64,000 nucleotides of DNA from Flavobacteriales bacterium (GCA_018402085.1 JAGYJM010000002.1:3239501-3303500), one strand, 5' to 3'; counted from the first letter of the stretch, positions 15,681 to 25,121 are shown. Notes: generated by a model from the sequence alone, not told the origin. Numbers and translations are program-made.

Positions 15681-17129
15681 TTACTCGATGATGATCCGTT
15701 GGCGCGCCATGCCTTGATCATTACCGATGAAAATCACGTAGTTTCCTGATGCAAACGCTGTTGTGTTCAGAACCGTGTTTGTTCTTGTCAATGCACCTTC
15801 GCTTACCAATTTACCCCGTGCATCAAAAAGCTGATAGCTGGCATTGATGAGCGATTCATCAATGGATATCGTTACGCTTGTAGATGCAGGATTTGGGAAG
15901 ATGTTGATGGATTCTTTTAAGGTTTCATTGATTCTAGTCGCTACCACCACAACTACATCCAATGTAATTTCCTCACCGGCACAATTTGCAGAAGTCGTTT
16001 CTTGAACAGTAATGCTGCCAAGGCCAGTGCTTGCCCAAATTGCGGTTACAGTGTTCGTCCCCTGACCTGATGTGATGACTCCATTTGAAATGGACCAATT
16101 GTAGGTACTTGAAGCATCGCCATCACAAGTGTATGTGACCTCTAGTAGCTCTCCTGGTCCCAGTGGGCCCTCAATGGTCGTAGCAGTAGTTGCACATACG
16201 ATTTCCACTTCAATGGATACTGAACCTTCGCAACCCTCTTCTGTGGTTTCGGTAACCGTGAGCGTACCTATTCCTTCTTCAGCCCAGAGCACTGTTACTG
16301 TGCTTGAGCCTTGACCAGAAGTAATAACACCACCTTCAACTTCCCATTCATATGTGCTATTCGGAGTGTTGGTACAATTGTAAGTGTTTTCTTCTAGGGT
16401 GAACGGTGTGAGATCTCCAGCGATGGTATCGATGGAAACGCTGCAACCATTGTACAATGCTAACACTTCTTCCTCTGTAAGGGCGCGGTTCCAGAATCCA
16501 ATGTCATCTATACTTCCGTTGAAAAACCTGTCCCACAGTCTTGAACAACCGACATTAGATATTTCCGGAACTTGATTGGCTGTTGAATTCAAGTTCTCAC
16601 TCGGGAATGAGCATAGTAATGCCCCATTTAAATAAGTTTCAGCAACGGTCAAACTTTTTACCATTGTGATATTATACCAAATGTCTTGTTGATAGGGTTC
16701 AGTACATGCAATGGCATTGTCTGGCACTCCATTCCCTAATTCAGTATAGAGTGTGTTCTGCAGCAGATGAGCTACAGTCATTCCATTTTGCATGCTTGGA
16801 TAATCGCATGCGAAAATTGCATTTATAATTATTGCTTCGTTCTCGGCACGAAACCATAAACTCACTGTTCGCTCCGGCAAATCCAAGGGTATCAATTCAA
16901 TTCGGTCATCAGTCCCATCAAAACTATACGCCGCGTTCGGGTTCCCATCGCGATCTTCCGTCAACGTAGCCCCATTCACAACCCCATCATTCCCATTCCC
17001 ACTTTCATCATTCGCATTCCCGTTAAATCCCCAATAACCAACCAACCCGTCGGTTGGCACATAGGATGGTAATTGAGCTTGTGTGGTTAGGCCCGTAAGC
17101 AGAGCACAAAGCGTTAAAAGTCGTTTCAT
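15681..17129 (-). CDS. T9SS-exported protein with LamG domain
   Basis: The 482-residue protein has a signal peptide (MKRLLTLCALLTGLTTQAQ), a LamG/concanavalin-like domain (about 28-215, including GLVGYWGFNGNANDESGNG and FNGSIDDIGFWNRALTEEEV), two repeated Ig/PKD-like segments (VITSGQGSSTVTVLW and VITSGQGTNTVTAIW), and a C-terminal type A sorting domain (NIFPNPASTSVTISID ... QRIIIE). It is expected on the cell surface or secreted; carbohydrate binding is possible from the fold only. It lies between XRE repeats A and B on the strand opposite to them. Confidence 0.88.
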   Translation of the reverse strand: MKRLLTLCALLTGLTTQAQLPSYVPTDGLVGYWGFNGNANDESGNGNDGVVNGATLTEDRDGNPNAAYSFDGTDDRIELIPLDLPERTVSLWFRAENEAIIINAIFACDYPSMQNGMTVAHLLQNTLYTELGNGVPDNAIACTEPYQQDIWYNITMVKSLTVAETYLNGALLCSFPSENLNSTANQVPEISNVGCSRLWDRFFNGSIDDIGFWNRALTEEEVLALYNGCSVSIDTIAGDLTPFTLEENTYNCTNTPNSTYEWEVEGGVITSGQGSSTVTVLWAEEGIGTLTVTETTEEGCEGSVSIEVEIVCATTATTIEGPLGPGELLEVTYTCDGDASSTYNWSISNGVITSGQGTNTVTAIWASTGLGSITVQETTSANCAGEEITLDVVVVVATRINETLKESINIFPNPASTSVTISIDESLINASYQLFDARGKLVSEGALTRTNTVLNTTAFASGNYVIFIGNDQGMARQRIIIE

Positions 17130-17165
17130 CTTGTTTTACTTTTAATACATTCCTTGAATAAAACT

Positions 17166-17648
17166 TCATACACCTTCTACCCGCGCCAAATACAGATCAA
17201 CTTCTTCGGTTGATTCTTTATAAGTATTTAATGATTTTAAAGCCTCTTCGACCCTCACCAACGCATTGCTCAGGCCTTTCTGCGACTTATAGCCATAAAC
17301 AACCACTAGCACGTAACCACCATGCGGCAGTTGCTGTAACTTTTCAATGTCTTTTTTGATGGATTTTCGAGTGTCTGATACGGCTTTGCCACACACGTAC
17401 AATTTGATTTCAATGCCCACACAGCTTTTGTCAGCAAGCTGGCATTTGAGGTCAATTGCTTGGCCGTTCTCGGCTGAGCCTTCCATGTGAACAGCTGTGA
17501 ATTCTTTATTAGACGACAAATGACGCGCTAACTCAACTTGCAGCCAGTTTTCAAACTTCGTACCCCGCTTTAGAAGCAACTGCATAAATTCGCCTTCAAG
17601 AATTTCTTGAGTACTCGAAAGTAATACATTAGCTAAGGCCTCTTTCAT
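17166..17648 (-). CDS. PD-(D/E)XK-like nuclease-fold protein
   Basis: The 160-residue protein starts at ATG 17648 (MKEALANVLL). The motif AIDLKCQ ... CVGIEIKLY supplies the D-x(n)-E-x-K catalytic pattern of the PD-(D/E)XK superfamily, followed by a helical half and a VLVVVYGY strand. Activity and target are unknown; such proteins occur in restriction and defence contexts. It lies divergent to XRE copy 1 with a 185-bp shared upstream region, so the two could be a regulated pair. Confidence 0.55.
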   Translation of the reverse strand: MKEALANVLLSSTQEILEGEFMQLLLKRGTKFENWLQVELARHLSSNKEFTAVHMEGSAENGQAIDLKCQLADKSCVGIEIKLYVCGKAVSDTRKSIKKDIEKLQQLPHGGYVLVVVYGYKSQKGLSNALVRVEEALKSLNTYKESTEEVDLYLARVEGV

Positions 17649-17692
17649 AGAAAACTTAAATCCGCTCAAAATTATCGTCCTCACTCGCAAAG

Positions 17693-18222
17693 AACAACCA
17701 CTCACTGTTGTATTAATCCACCTCAAAAAACACCCGTTATCGGAAAAATTGCACCGCTCATCAACCTGGCTGCTTCGTTTGTTTTGATTTCTGCGCCGGG
17801 TGCGCTAACTTCACAACTCACAGTTGAGAAAGCATGGAAGACAGCCCCCTCTACAATCAATCCTTAGGTCATAAAATCCGCAAAGTGCGTGAGTTGAAAA
17901 ACATGACCCAGGACCATGTCGCTGAAGAGATAGGTATGACCAGCAGCGGGTACAGTCGCATCGAACGCGGCGAAGTGCGGGTGTCAATTGAGCGACTTGA
18001 GCAGATCGCACGGGCACTAGAAGTCAGTCCGACCGAGCTCACCAACTTCGACGAAAATATGTTTTTCACCAACTACGGCACCGCCAACGACCATAGCTTT
18101 AGCATCCGCGCTGATAAAGAACTGCTGCAACAGGTCATTACTACGTACGAAGCCCGCATCGCTGACCTCAAAGACGAAATTCGGTTTTTGAGAGGGGTGT
18201 TGAAGGTGTGAGGGGGGGCTTG
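17693..18222 (+). repeat. full-length XRE repeat unit, copy B (promoter, gene and tail)
   Basis: About 525 bp shared almost base for base with 23473-24000, including about 135 bp upstream of the XRE ATG, the whole gene and the G-rich tail. The upstream part holds a dyad around ACTCACAGTTGAG just before the ATG and a TAACTTCA element that could be the promoter. The two copies are direct repeats 5.8 kb apart and enclose the exported-protein genes. Confidence 0.9.
17834..18211 (+). CDS. XRE-family transcriptional regulator, copy 1
   Basis: The 125-residue protein has an N-terminal helix-turn-helix (about residues 10-66: GHKIRKVRELKNMTQDHVA, SSGYSRIERGEVRVSIERL, IARALEVSPTELT) and a C-terminal coiled coil ending YEARIADLKDEIRFLRGVLKV. 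It is likely a dimeric DNA-binding repressor, probably of its own promoter. It differs from copy 2 by only about four residues (M/V near residue 76, R/Q and V/M near the C-terminus). Its 3' end is the sequence reused as a direct repeat across the island. Confidence 0.92.
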   Translation: MEDSPLYNQSLGHKIRKVRELKNMTQDHVAEEIGMTSSGYSRIERGEVRVSIERLEQIARALEVSPTELTNFDENMFFTNYGTANDHSFSIRADKELLQQVITTYEARIADLKDEIRFLRGVLKV

Positions 18223-18300
18223 TTTTTGCCGCCTTAAATTATTTCAATGACCTGAATAAGTTCAAGACGTAAGAATTAAGAATCGCATTTGTGGATAGAA

Positions 18301-19695
18301 TTACTGCAGCATAGGATTGCCCTGTATGAGAAACCAATCCACCCAGGCATCCATTTGTTTCACTGTATTGGGACGCAATATAATTTTACGCTCATTATCC
18401 AACAAAAACATCGTTGGTGTACCAAAAACGTAATAATCGTTTACAATTGGACTTTCCCATTTTTTGAAATCGCAAGCGGAAATGAAAGGTAAATCTTTTA
18501 CAAAATTTCGGTAGGCTTCTTTGTTTTCATCTAAAGAAACTAAGACTACTTCAACCCCGTTTTCCTTCCATTTGGCATAGTGTTTCGCAATTTCGGGCAT
18601 TTCTTCTTTACATTTTGGACACCAACTAGCGGCAAAGACAACAACGGTGTATTTCGACTTTAGATCAGAGAGCTTTTTAGGAAAATTTTCAGCTGAATAG
18701 TCTGGTGCAAAGTTATCTCCCTTGAAATGAATATCAGGTGCAGTACTTCCTTTTTTCATGGCGCGATAGGTTTCGAGTTGTTTGGCTAAATCACTGTCAA
18801 TGGTGCAACTGACTTCGTTGAGTACTTTGAGCGCCAAATATTCAGAAGCTTGGTGCAAACTATGTCGTTCGAGTAAATCAAATAAATAGTCCGATACTTC
18901 ATTCAATTTCGCTTCATCAAACACCAATTTTTCGAGCATGGCATCAATGGAATGCTGCATTGCGATAAACACGGAATCCAAACTTTTCCCTGAGTTCTCC
19001 AATAACCAAAAATGACTTTCAATGGCATCTTTAAACAAGCCACTTCTGTACAAGCGCTGGTCTGTATAATCCATGTTGCGAAAAGCCGCAATGGTTGCAG
19101 GTATTTCCTCTGTGCGGTATTGTGCCACCACAGAAACCGAGCTGACCAATTTACGAGCAGGCAAAAACCAACTCACATAGCTATCTTTTGGTAGTGAACT
19201 TAAAAAATCAGCATCCTCCTTTTTGATGCGCAGCTTTTCTGCCTGTATGTTGTTTGCTAGTGTTTGTTGCACAGAAAACAAGGAATCCAAGGTATATATC
19301 TTTTCCAGATAAATCCAAGCACTTAACGCCTGCTCCCTGCGTGGATGTTCTTTTGCATACTGCTCGAATAATTGGTTTTCTTGTCCATTGGTGATTTTGA
19401 CTGTTTCAACATAGCTCAAAGCTTCCCCAACGAGTTCAATGTCTTCCCCACTGAGAATCACAAACAAAGGCCTATCATCTGCGGAGATCAAATAGCCTAC
19501 ACCATAATCCGTTTTGGAATAATTCAACTCGAAATTTCCCCTTTCATCGATGGTAGTGGTGGAAATCGGATAGGTTTTCAAGCCGTTGAAGCCTTCGAGA
19601 CGGATGGGTTGGTTGGGTAATAAGGATAGGTTGCCAGAGATGGTTTGGGCTTGTACAAATGATATACAAAAAAGAAAAATGACGACTACCCTCAT
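18301..19695 (-). CDS. TlpA-type thioredoxin-like protein with N-terminal DUF4369-like half
   Basis: The 464-residue protein has a signal peptide ending near FVQAQ, an N-terminal beta domain (about 20-110) like those of Bacteroidota TlpA-like proteins, a helical middle, and a C-terminal thioredoxin domain with WCPKC (about residue 355). The CxxC is intact. It would act in periplasmic disulfide reduction. The start overlaps the stop of the gene upstream by 4 bp. Base composition here (18.3-23 kb) looks more A+T rich than the core genes, which suggests transfer; this was not computed. Confidence 0.85.
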   Translation of the reverse strand: MRVVVIFLFCISFVQAQTISGNLSLLPNQPIRLEGFNGLKTYPISTTTIDERGNFELNYSKTDYGVGYLISADDRPLFVILSGEDIELVGEALSYVETVKITNGQENQLFEQYAKEHPRREQALSAWIYLEKIYTLDSLFSVQQTLANNIQAEKLRIKKEDADFLSSLPKDSYVSWFLPARKLVSSVSVVAQYRTEEIPATIAAFRNMDYTDQRLYRSGLFKDAIESHFWLLENSGKSLDSVFIAMQHSIDAMLEKLVFDEAKLNEVSDYLFDLLERHSLHQASEYLALKVLNEVSCTIDSDLAKQLETYRAMKKGSTAPDIHFKGDNFAPDYSAENFPKKLSDLKSKYTVVVFAASWCPKCKEEMPEIAKHYAKWKENGVEVVLVSLDENKEAYRNFVKDLPFISACDFKKWESPIVNDYYVFGTPTMFLLDNERKIILRPNTVKQMDAWVDWFLIQGNPMLQ

Positions 19696-20099
19696 ATCTC
19701 ATTCAACAACTCTTCACACAATTCATCTATTTCTTGAAGAGTAGGTATTAAGTTAAGAAGCGGTTGGTTTTCCACAAATGTTTGCGGTTTATCCCAAAAT
19801 ATGGCTTTTTGACCTAACATTTCAAGAAGATCTGCTGGAATAACATTTCCTAGGATTGGATTGATAACCTCGATCTCCTCTTTCAAACCAATATAACCAT
19901 TGCATAGGGTTTTGCTTCTAATAAAATCCCCATCTGAATTAACAATATGATTGCGTGTAGCCTCGTTTAATCTGAGGATTCTTAAAATCAAACGAATAAT
20001 TGCTCTCCGATTTCTTTGCGCTTGATTTTGCTTACCCTTTCTCTGTTTTATTAGTTTTATGAGGTCCTTTAAGACGGTATAAATTATTGTTACTTCCAT
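19692..20099 (-). CDS. hypothetical protein, 135 residues
   Basis: An unrecognised protein with a basic N-terminal half (LIKLIKQRKGKQNQAQRNR) and an acidic, Leu-rich C-terminus. There is no signal peptide. Its stop overlaps the ATG of the TlpA-like gene (ATGA), so the two are translationally coupled. Confidence 0.6.
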   Translation of the reverse strand: MEVTIIYTVLKDLIKLIKQRKGKQNQAQRNRRAIIRLILRILRLNEATRNHIVNSDGDFIRSKTLCNGYIGLKEEIEVINPILGNVIPADLLEMLGQKAIFWDKPQTFVENQPLLNLIPTLQEIDELCEELLNEI

Positions 20100-20228
20100 A
20101 TTGTAATACTATTTACATTAATCATTCAAAACTCCGCAACCGTTTCTATACCTGCGAATTCTGTTTTTATCTATTGACTTGAAACGTTGACTCAAAGCAG
20201 AAAATTTATAGCCTAAAATCACAACGGG

Positions 20229-20519
20229 TTAAACTTGTAACTTACTAAACCAATATACGTCTCCTTCATGAGGGGAATACGAAAAGGCGGTGAGAATATT
20301 CATTAGGCCATTTAAGCAAGAAAAACGATGCTTTACTAAAGTAGATATCCTGGCTTCACGAAATGTGTTTTCTCCTACCTTAATCAACACCTTATCATTT
20401 ATTTGCAACGTGATAAAAGGGGCTGGCTTTTTGCGCCAAATCCTATACCAAATGTTGTTTTCTAGACGAATTCGGTCTGAAGGAATGCCTTTCTTTGGGT
20501 GTTTAATTACGGATGCCAT
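20229..20519 (-). CDS. hypothetical protein, 96 residues
   Basis: An unrecognised protein with a basic N-terminus and alternating beta-like segments (NIWYRIWRKKPAPFITLQI, DVYWFSKLQV). It is a soluble protein by composition. It lies 16 bp downstream of the collagen-like gene on the same strand and could be its operon partner. Confidence 0.45.
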   Translation of the reverse strand: MASVIKHPKKGIPSDRIRLENNIWYRIWRKKPAPFITLQINDKVLIKVGENTFREARISTLVKHRFSCLNGLMNILTAFSYSPHEGDVYWFSKLQV

Positions 20520-20534
20520 GAGCTTTTAATTGCT

Positions 20535-23000
20535 TTAGTTTTTAATGCAACGAATAGAGTAGCCGTATCCTCTTTGCTGGGGTAAACCATTTTGGCTAAA
20601 ATTAAAAGAAAAAAAACGAAAAACCGCTCCAGTGCCATTTGCAGTGCTGCTCCAATATTTTCCCTCAGTACCGACATCTCGTAAATCACCTGCCCATATG
20701 AGTATTTGAATATCCCCATAATAGGCATAAGTCCCTTTATGTCGATACCCTGCAACTGTGAGCTTTAGTGGAGAGGAAAAAGCACCGTCGCTAGTATTAT
20801 TATTCCAACTCACAGCTTCTTCGCTCCACTCAGCACTTGTAGGCACCCTATACCCGTTAGGACACGGGTTATTCACCCCGTCTACACCTTGCCATAAATT
20901 CATGTTTTGAGGACTAAGCCAATCACCTGGGATATTTGGTGCAATAATAAAATCACCATGTGCGGGTTGGTCAACACTACTTAAACTGGCTGTCGTCGCG
21001 GAATTCCTGCACTGATGCCCGTCGCTTCTTCTGCCCCATTGATACAAATCCCCATAAGCTGCTGCATCGGTCTTTGATGTAGCAGCTTGTGAGGCCCCAA
21101 GATTCCGGTCCATCCAAATGCGGCCGGTGGCCGGATTGAGCACTTCAACCACTTCGGTGGGTGTGCCGTTGCAGAAGACAGAGCTATCTGGGTATTGAGC
21201 TGCTAAATTGGCTACAGATAAATTTAGCACACAAGTTTGCCCACCTATATCAATAGTAAAACTCGCTGTTCCAACAGAATCGGGTGTCCCAGCAATATCA
21301 TAGATCAATGATCCTGCGCCATTTGCAAAAGTGCCAGCTGCAAGGGTAGCGGTTAAACCTGTTACGCCGGTTGATGAAACTGTTTGCCCGTTGTGCGTAC
21401 CACCTCCTCCTGTATAAGGAATTTCTGAGCTTACTCCGCTAGCGGGAGAACCTTCTATTAAATTTCCATTGTTGTTAGAAAATCCACAGTTTAAGTCACT
21501 TATTAAACCTACAGGAATAACCCCAATTCCACACCATTCGTACCAAGTTCCGTCATAAAAATAATTGGGGCACCCTGTGGTCGTATTAAAAATAATCAAC
21601 CCATCAGATGGAGTCACAATGGCATTTCTTTCAATATTAGTTAGTCTTGGAGGTAAAAATCCTTGTGTAGAAGAACTTACATCCAACTTAGCAGATGCAT
21701 CGGGTGATGTTCCTATTCCAACCTCGCCAGAACTCAATACTCTTATGCGTTCCGAGTTATTGGATTTAATGATAACGTCCTGAGCATCGGTCGTTCCAAT
21801 AAAATTTGTCGTTGGGTCTGTTCCTGCGTTGCCTGTTAAGCTCCAAGCATCTTGCGACCCAGCTGGCCCTGTCAAGTCAGAAGTAGTAAATGTCGAACCA
21901 TCATCGTAGGTGAACGTAAATGTACCATCACCGTTGTCAGTAGTGGAAGCGATACCGTTTCCATTAGCACCTGCAGGGCCTTGCGGGCCAGGTTCGCCTT
22001 GTGGCCCCGCGGGTCCGGTTAAGCCAACTGGGCCTTGAGGTCCAATAGCTCCCTGAACACCTTGCTCACCTTGTATCCCTTGAGGCCCTGTAATTCCCGT
22101 TAAGAAATCTGATTCGGTTCCTGTATTCCCTTCTGCTAACCAAACCTCATAGGCACTCAAACCATCTTGGCCGTTTGCACCTGCCGGGCCTTGTAGGCCG
22201 GGTTCTCCTTGTGGGCCCACGGGACCGGTTAAGCCAACTGGGCCTTGAGGCCCAGTAACTCCCTGAACACCTTGCTCACCTTGTATCCCTTGCGGCCCCT
22301 GAGGGCCTGTAATTCCCGTTAAGAAATCTGATTCGGTTCCTGTATTCCCTTCTGCTAACCAAACCTCATAGGCACTCAAACCATCTTGGCCGTTTGCACC
22401 TGCAGGGCCTTGCGGGCCAGATTCTCCTTGCGGCCCTTGCGGGCCCTGCTCGCCCTGAACACCTTGAGGTCCCTGTGGACCGGTCAATGAGGCAATAAAG
22501 TCTGCTTCAGTGCCGCTGTTGCCCAGCAAGAGCCATGTCTCGTAAGCGCTTGAGCCGTCGGCACCGTCTGCACCTGGTTCTCCTTGAGGGCCGGTCTGCT
22601 CGCTGGTTTTTGCATGAAGGGCGTAGGGGACGCTCAGCAGCGGACTACTTCCTACAAGTACAAAATCACCTGTGCCCTCTGTAGCAAGCTCGACCTGCAA
22701 GTAATAAGGGCCGGCTTCCCAATCAACAGAATCAAGCGTTCCGAGTATCGGTGTGCCTGTTCCGACGAGAAGGTTTGCCAGTCCGAAGTTATTCGTTTGT
22801 GCATTCTGCACTTCTGTGAAAACCGGTGTTCCGAGTGGGTCGCCATGCAAGATGCTCAGACGAAAATCAACACTGCTGTTTGTGATGGGGTTTCCGGCAA
22901 GGTTTCGCGCCACAGCCTGAAAATTGAACTGGAAAGGCGCTTGGGCAGAGATTGTTACCCACAGCAGGAGCGCTGAAATGGTGTATAAAATACGATTCAT
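20535..23000 (-). CDS. collagen-like exported protein with C-terminal FISUMP domain
   Basis: The 821-residue protein has a signal peptide (LLLWVTISAQA), an N-terminal beta domain (about 20-135), and collagen-like Gly-x-y blocks (GPQGPQGVQGEQGPQGPQG and similar, about 136-350). These are interrupted by repeated inserts of the type SAYEVWLAEGNTGTESDFL. A beta-rich middle follows, and then a FISUMP-type domain (about 620-821: WMDRNLGASQAATS ... CPNGYRVPTSAEW ... GYSIRCIKN). It has no recognisable T9SS sorting tail. It is likely surface-exposed and fibrous. An about 220-bp DNA segment is repeated inside (near 21960-22180 and 22180-22400), so its length may vary by recombination. Confidence 0.85.
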   Translation of the reverse strand: MNRILYTISALLLWVTISAQAPFQFNFQAVARNLAGNPITNSSVDFRLSILHGDPLGTPVFTEVQNAQTNNFGLANLLVGTGTPILGTLDSVDWEAGPYYLQVELATEGTGDFVLVGSSPLLSVPYALHAKTSEQTGPQGEPGADGADGSSAYETWLLLGNSGTEADFIASLTGPQGPQGVQGEQGPQGPQGESGPQGPAGANGQDGLSAYEVWLAEGNTGTESDFLTGITGPQGPQGIQGEQGVQGVTGPQGPVGLTGPVGPQGEPGLQGPAGANGQDGLSAYEVWLAEGNTGTESDFLTGITGPQGIQGEQGVQGAIGPQGPVGLTGPAGPQGEPGPQGPAGANGNGIASTTDNGDGTFTFTYDDGSTFTTSDLTGPAGSQDAWSLTGNAGTDPTTNFIGTTDAQDVIIKSNNSERIRVLSSGEVGIGTSPDASAKLDVSSSTQGFLPPRLTNIERNAIVTPSDGLIIFNTTTGCPNYFYDGTWYEWCGIGVIPVGLISDLNCGFSNNNGNLIEGSPASGVSSEIPYTGGGGTHNGQTVSSTGVTGLTATLAAGTFANGAGSLIYDIAGTPDSVGTASFTIDIGGQTCVLNLSVANLAAQYPDSSVFCNGTPTEVVEVLNPATGRIWMDRNLGASQAATSKTDAAAYGDLYQWGRRSDGHQCRNSATTASLSSVDQPAHGDFIIAPNIPGDWLSPQNMNLWQGVDGVNNPCPNGYRVPTSAEWSEEAVSWNNNTSDGAFSSPLKLTVAGYRHKGTYAYYGDIQILIWAGDLRDVGTEGKYWSSTANGTGAVFRFFSFNFSQNGLPQQRGYGYSIRCIKN

Positions 23001-23021
23001 ATTAGTCAGGTTAACTTAGAT

Positions 23022-23408
23022 TTAGATATTACCGTAGCAGCTGGTGCCGTAGATCGATAAGAAAATGAGGAGGTCGCTAGAGCTCACATCGTCATCGCTA
23101 TTGAGGTCTCCAAGGCAATTGCTTTGACAGCCAAATTGCGACAGGAACGTTAATAGATCAGCAGCACTGATTTGACCATCGAAATTGAAGTCCCCGAAGC
23201 AGAACTCATCGGTTTGATGCAGCCCGTTGGTGAGGATATTCGTGTCTCCTTCCATGGTGACTACGACCGCCTCTCCGAATGTCCAGGCAATATCAATATC
23301 ACCAACAATTGCGCTCCCTCCGGTCGTGGAGAGCACTTCGGGCGTTGCGTATTGAGCCGCGGCGAAGGAAGCCGAAAGGACCAGGGCGAAAAGTAAGATT
23401 ATACGCAT
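23022..23408 (-). CDS. exported protein with dockerin/EF-hand-like repeats
   Basis: The 128-residue protein starts at ATG 23408 with a signal peptide (MRIILLFALVLSASFAAAQ). A Bacteroidota-type short domain follows, with TTGGSAIVGDIDIAWTFGE and TNGLHQ. Two calcium-binding dockerin-like repeats (GDFNFDGQISAADLLTFLSQ and GDLNSDDDVSSSDLLIFLSI) end the protein. In-frame starts upstream to 23480 are rejected because they precede the signal peptide. It is 21 bp upstream of the collagen-like gene on the same strand; the two may form one surface complex. Confidence 0.8.
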   Translation of the reverse strand: MRIILLFALVLSASFAAAQYATPEVLSTTGGSAIVGDIDIAWTFGEAVVVTMEGDTNILTNGLHQTDEFCFGDFNFDGQISAADLLTFLSQFGCQSNCLGDLNSDDDVSSSDLLIFLSIYGTSCYGNI

Positions 23409-23472
23409 ATCAGTTAGGCTTTGGGGTTCGTCTGGGTTCATAGCGCAATTTACGACAGCTAAACAACTGAAC

Positions 23473-24000
23473 ACAACCACCCACTGTTGTATTATTCCAC
23501 CTCAAAAAACACCCGTTATCGGAAAAATTGCACCACTCATCAACCTGACTGCTTCGGTTGTTTTGATTTCTGCGCCGGGCGCGCTAACTTCACAACCCAC
23601 AGTTGAGAAAGCATGGAAGACAGCCCCCTCTACAATCAATCCTTAGGTCATAAAATCCGCAAAGTGCGTGAGTTGAAAAACATGACCCAGGACCATGTCG
23701 CTGAAGAGATAGGTATGACCAGCAGCGGTTACAGTCGCATCGAACGCGGCGAAGTGCGGGTGTCAATTGAGCGACTTGAGCAGATCGCACGGGCACTTGA
23801 AGTCAGTCCGACCGAGCTCACCAACTTTGATGAAAACGTATTTTTCACCAACTACGGCACCGCCAACGACCACAGCTTTAGCATCCGCGCTGATAAAGAA
23901 CTGCTGCAACAGGTCATTACCACCTACGAAGCCCGCATCGCTGACCTCAAAGACGAAATTCAGTTTTTGAGAGGGATGTTGAAGGTGTGAGGGGGCGGGT
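23473..24000 (+). repeat. full-length XRE repeat unit, copy C
   Basis: The second near-identical copy of the 525-bp unit at 17693-18222, in the same orientation. The tail diverges slightly (GAGGGGGCGGG) and is followed by the palindrome at 24007. Confidence 0.9.
23613..23990 (+). CDS. XRE-family transcriptional regulator, copy 2
   Basis: This 125-residue protein is nearly identical to copy 1: an N-terminal helix-turn-helix, a C-terminal helix with a leucine-zipper-like pattern, and the end FLRGMLKV. It is intact, with the same upstream region as copy 1, so it should answer to the same control. Two nearly identical repressors in one island would bind each other's promoters. Confidence 0.92.
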   Translation: MEDSPLYNQSLGHKIRKVRELKNMTQDHVAEEIGMTSSGYSRIERGEVRVSIERLEQIARALEVSPTELTNFDENVFFTNYGTANDHSFSIRADKELLQQVITTYEARIADLKDEIQFLRGMLKV

Positions 24001-24006
24001 GACGAG

Positions 24007-24024
24007 CATCCTGCCGGGAGGCAG
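24007..24024. repeat. palindrome family 3 (CATCC-TGCC-GGGA-GGCAG), copy 1
   Basis: CATCCTGCCGGGAGGCAG lies 16 bp after XRE copy 2. Identical copies follow the XRE 3'-end repeats D (25697-25714) and F (28623-28640), so the element travels as part of the repeat tail. Confidence 0.6.
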
Positions 24025-24094
24025 AGAAATCATTAAGGTTAGACGCTGTTGCCCAGCTGGTTTACAAAGCTTCATAAGCACGAATAAATTTCAA

Positions 24095-25121
24095 TCAACC
24101 GTTATCCTTACTCAGTCTGTTTAATTGGTTTTCGAGTTGTTCTACCGTTGGTAATTCACTTTCAAGCTCCTTGGGCAATGCCTGTGTGAGCAAGTATTCG
24201 CTGATACCAATTGGTTTCTGAATGTCTCGAAGAGCTTATTCAGCCTCTATACTGTCTTTCGTTTTACACAGAACTAAACCAATGCTCGGCTGATCAGTGG
24301 GGTGCCTCAATTGAGAGTCAACTGCTGACAAATAAAAATTCAGTTTCCCGGCATGTTCAGGTTTGAATCTCCCGGCTTTGAGCTCAATGACCACGAAGCA
24401 ACGCAAATGCAAATGATAGAACAACAGATCAATAAAGTACTCCCGCTCACTGACCAATAGGGTACTGCTTGCCGACGAAAGAAAAGCCCTTTCCAAGCTC
24501 AATGAGGAATTGAGTGATGTGGCGCACTAAGCCTTTTTCAATGTCTTGCTCTAAGGCGTCATTCTCAAGCCCAAGGAAGTCAAAGTTGTAAGGGTTCCGT
24601 ATGGTTTCCTTTGCCAGTTCTGATTGCAGGCCCGGGAGAGTGTCGGCAAAATTTGTAATCGCATTGGCTGCAGATTGATAATAATTGGACTTTATCTGAG
24701 CCTCCAACTGGTCTCTTGACCAACCTTGTTTAATCGTCGCCTGCACATAAAACAACGCTGTTTCCAGGTCTTTGACCTTTGAAATAAGCAGCCGATTGTG
24801 GCCCCACGGAATTTGTGCCACAGGCTGTGGCACAAATTCAAATCGCTGTGCATAAAACAGATACCATTGACGAATCGCGTAAAGGTTCCGCTTGGAAAAG
24901 CCGCTAATATCAGGAAAGCTCAATTTCAAATCCACAGAAAGCTGATCTAAAACAGCGTCACCCCATGATGCCTGGCTCTGTTTTTGAACGATCTCCCGCC
25001 CCAATTCCCAATACAGTTGGAGCAATTGGGAATTAACTGCGACAGCAGCTTTCAACTGAGCGGATTGAATCTTTGCTTTAAGCTGCTCGAGCCAATGTTT
25101 GTATGACGTATCTAATTCCAT
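24095..25121 (-). pseudogene. YhcG-like DUF1016 / PDDEXK nuclease, broken by frameshift and stop
   Basis: The intact N-terminal part (24447-25121, 224 codons) shows the DUF1016 N domain (LLQLYWELGREIV, SWGDAVLDQLSVDL, SKRNLYAIRQWY, PQPVAQIPWGHN). After GKQYP the frame shifts near 24455-24470 and continues as VSEREYFIDLLFYHLHLRC and VVIELKAGRFKPEHAGKL, the PD-(D/E)XK nuclease motif. It then meets an in-frame TAA at 24239-24241, where a Tyr codon would be expected (EAE*ALRD). Past it the homologous frame runs to TGA at 24095. About 342 codons in total fit the family's length. Two independent lesions argue for true decay. The family is linked to defence or DNA repair; the role is uncertain. Confidence 0.85.
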
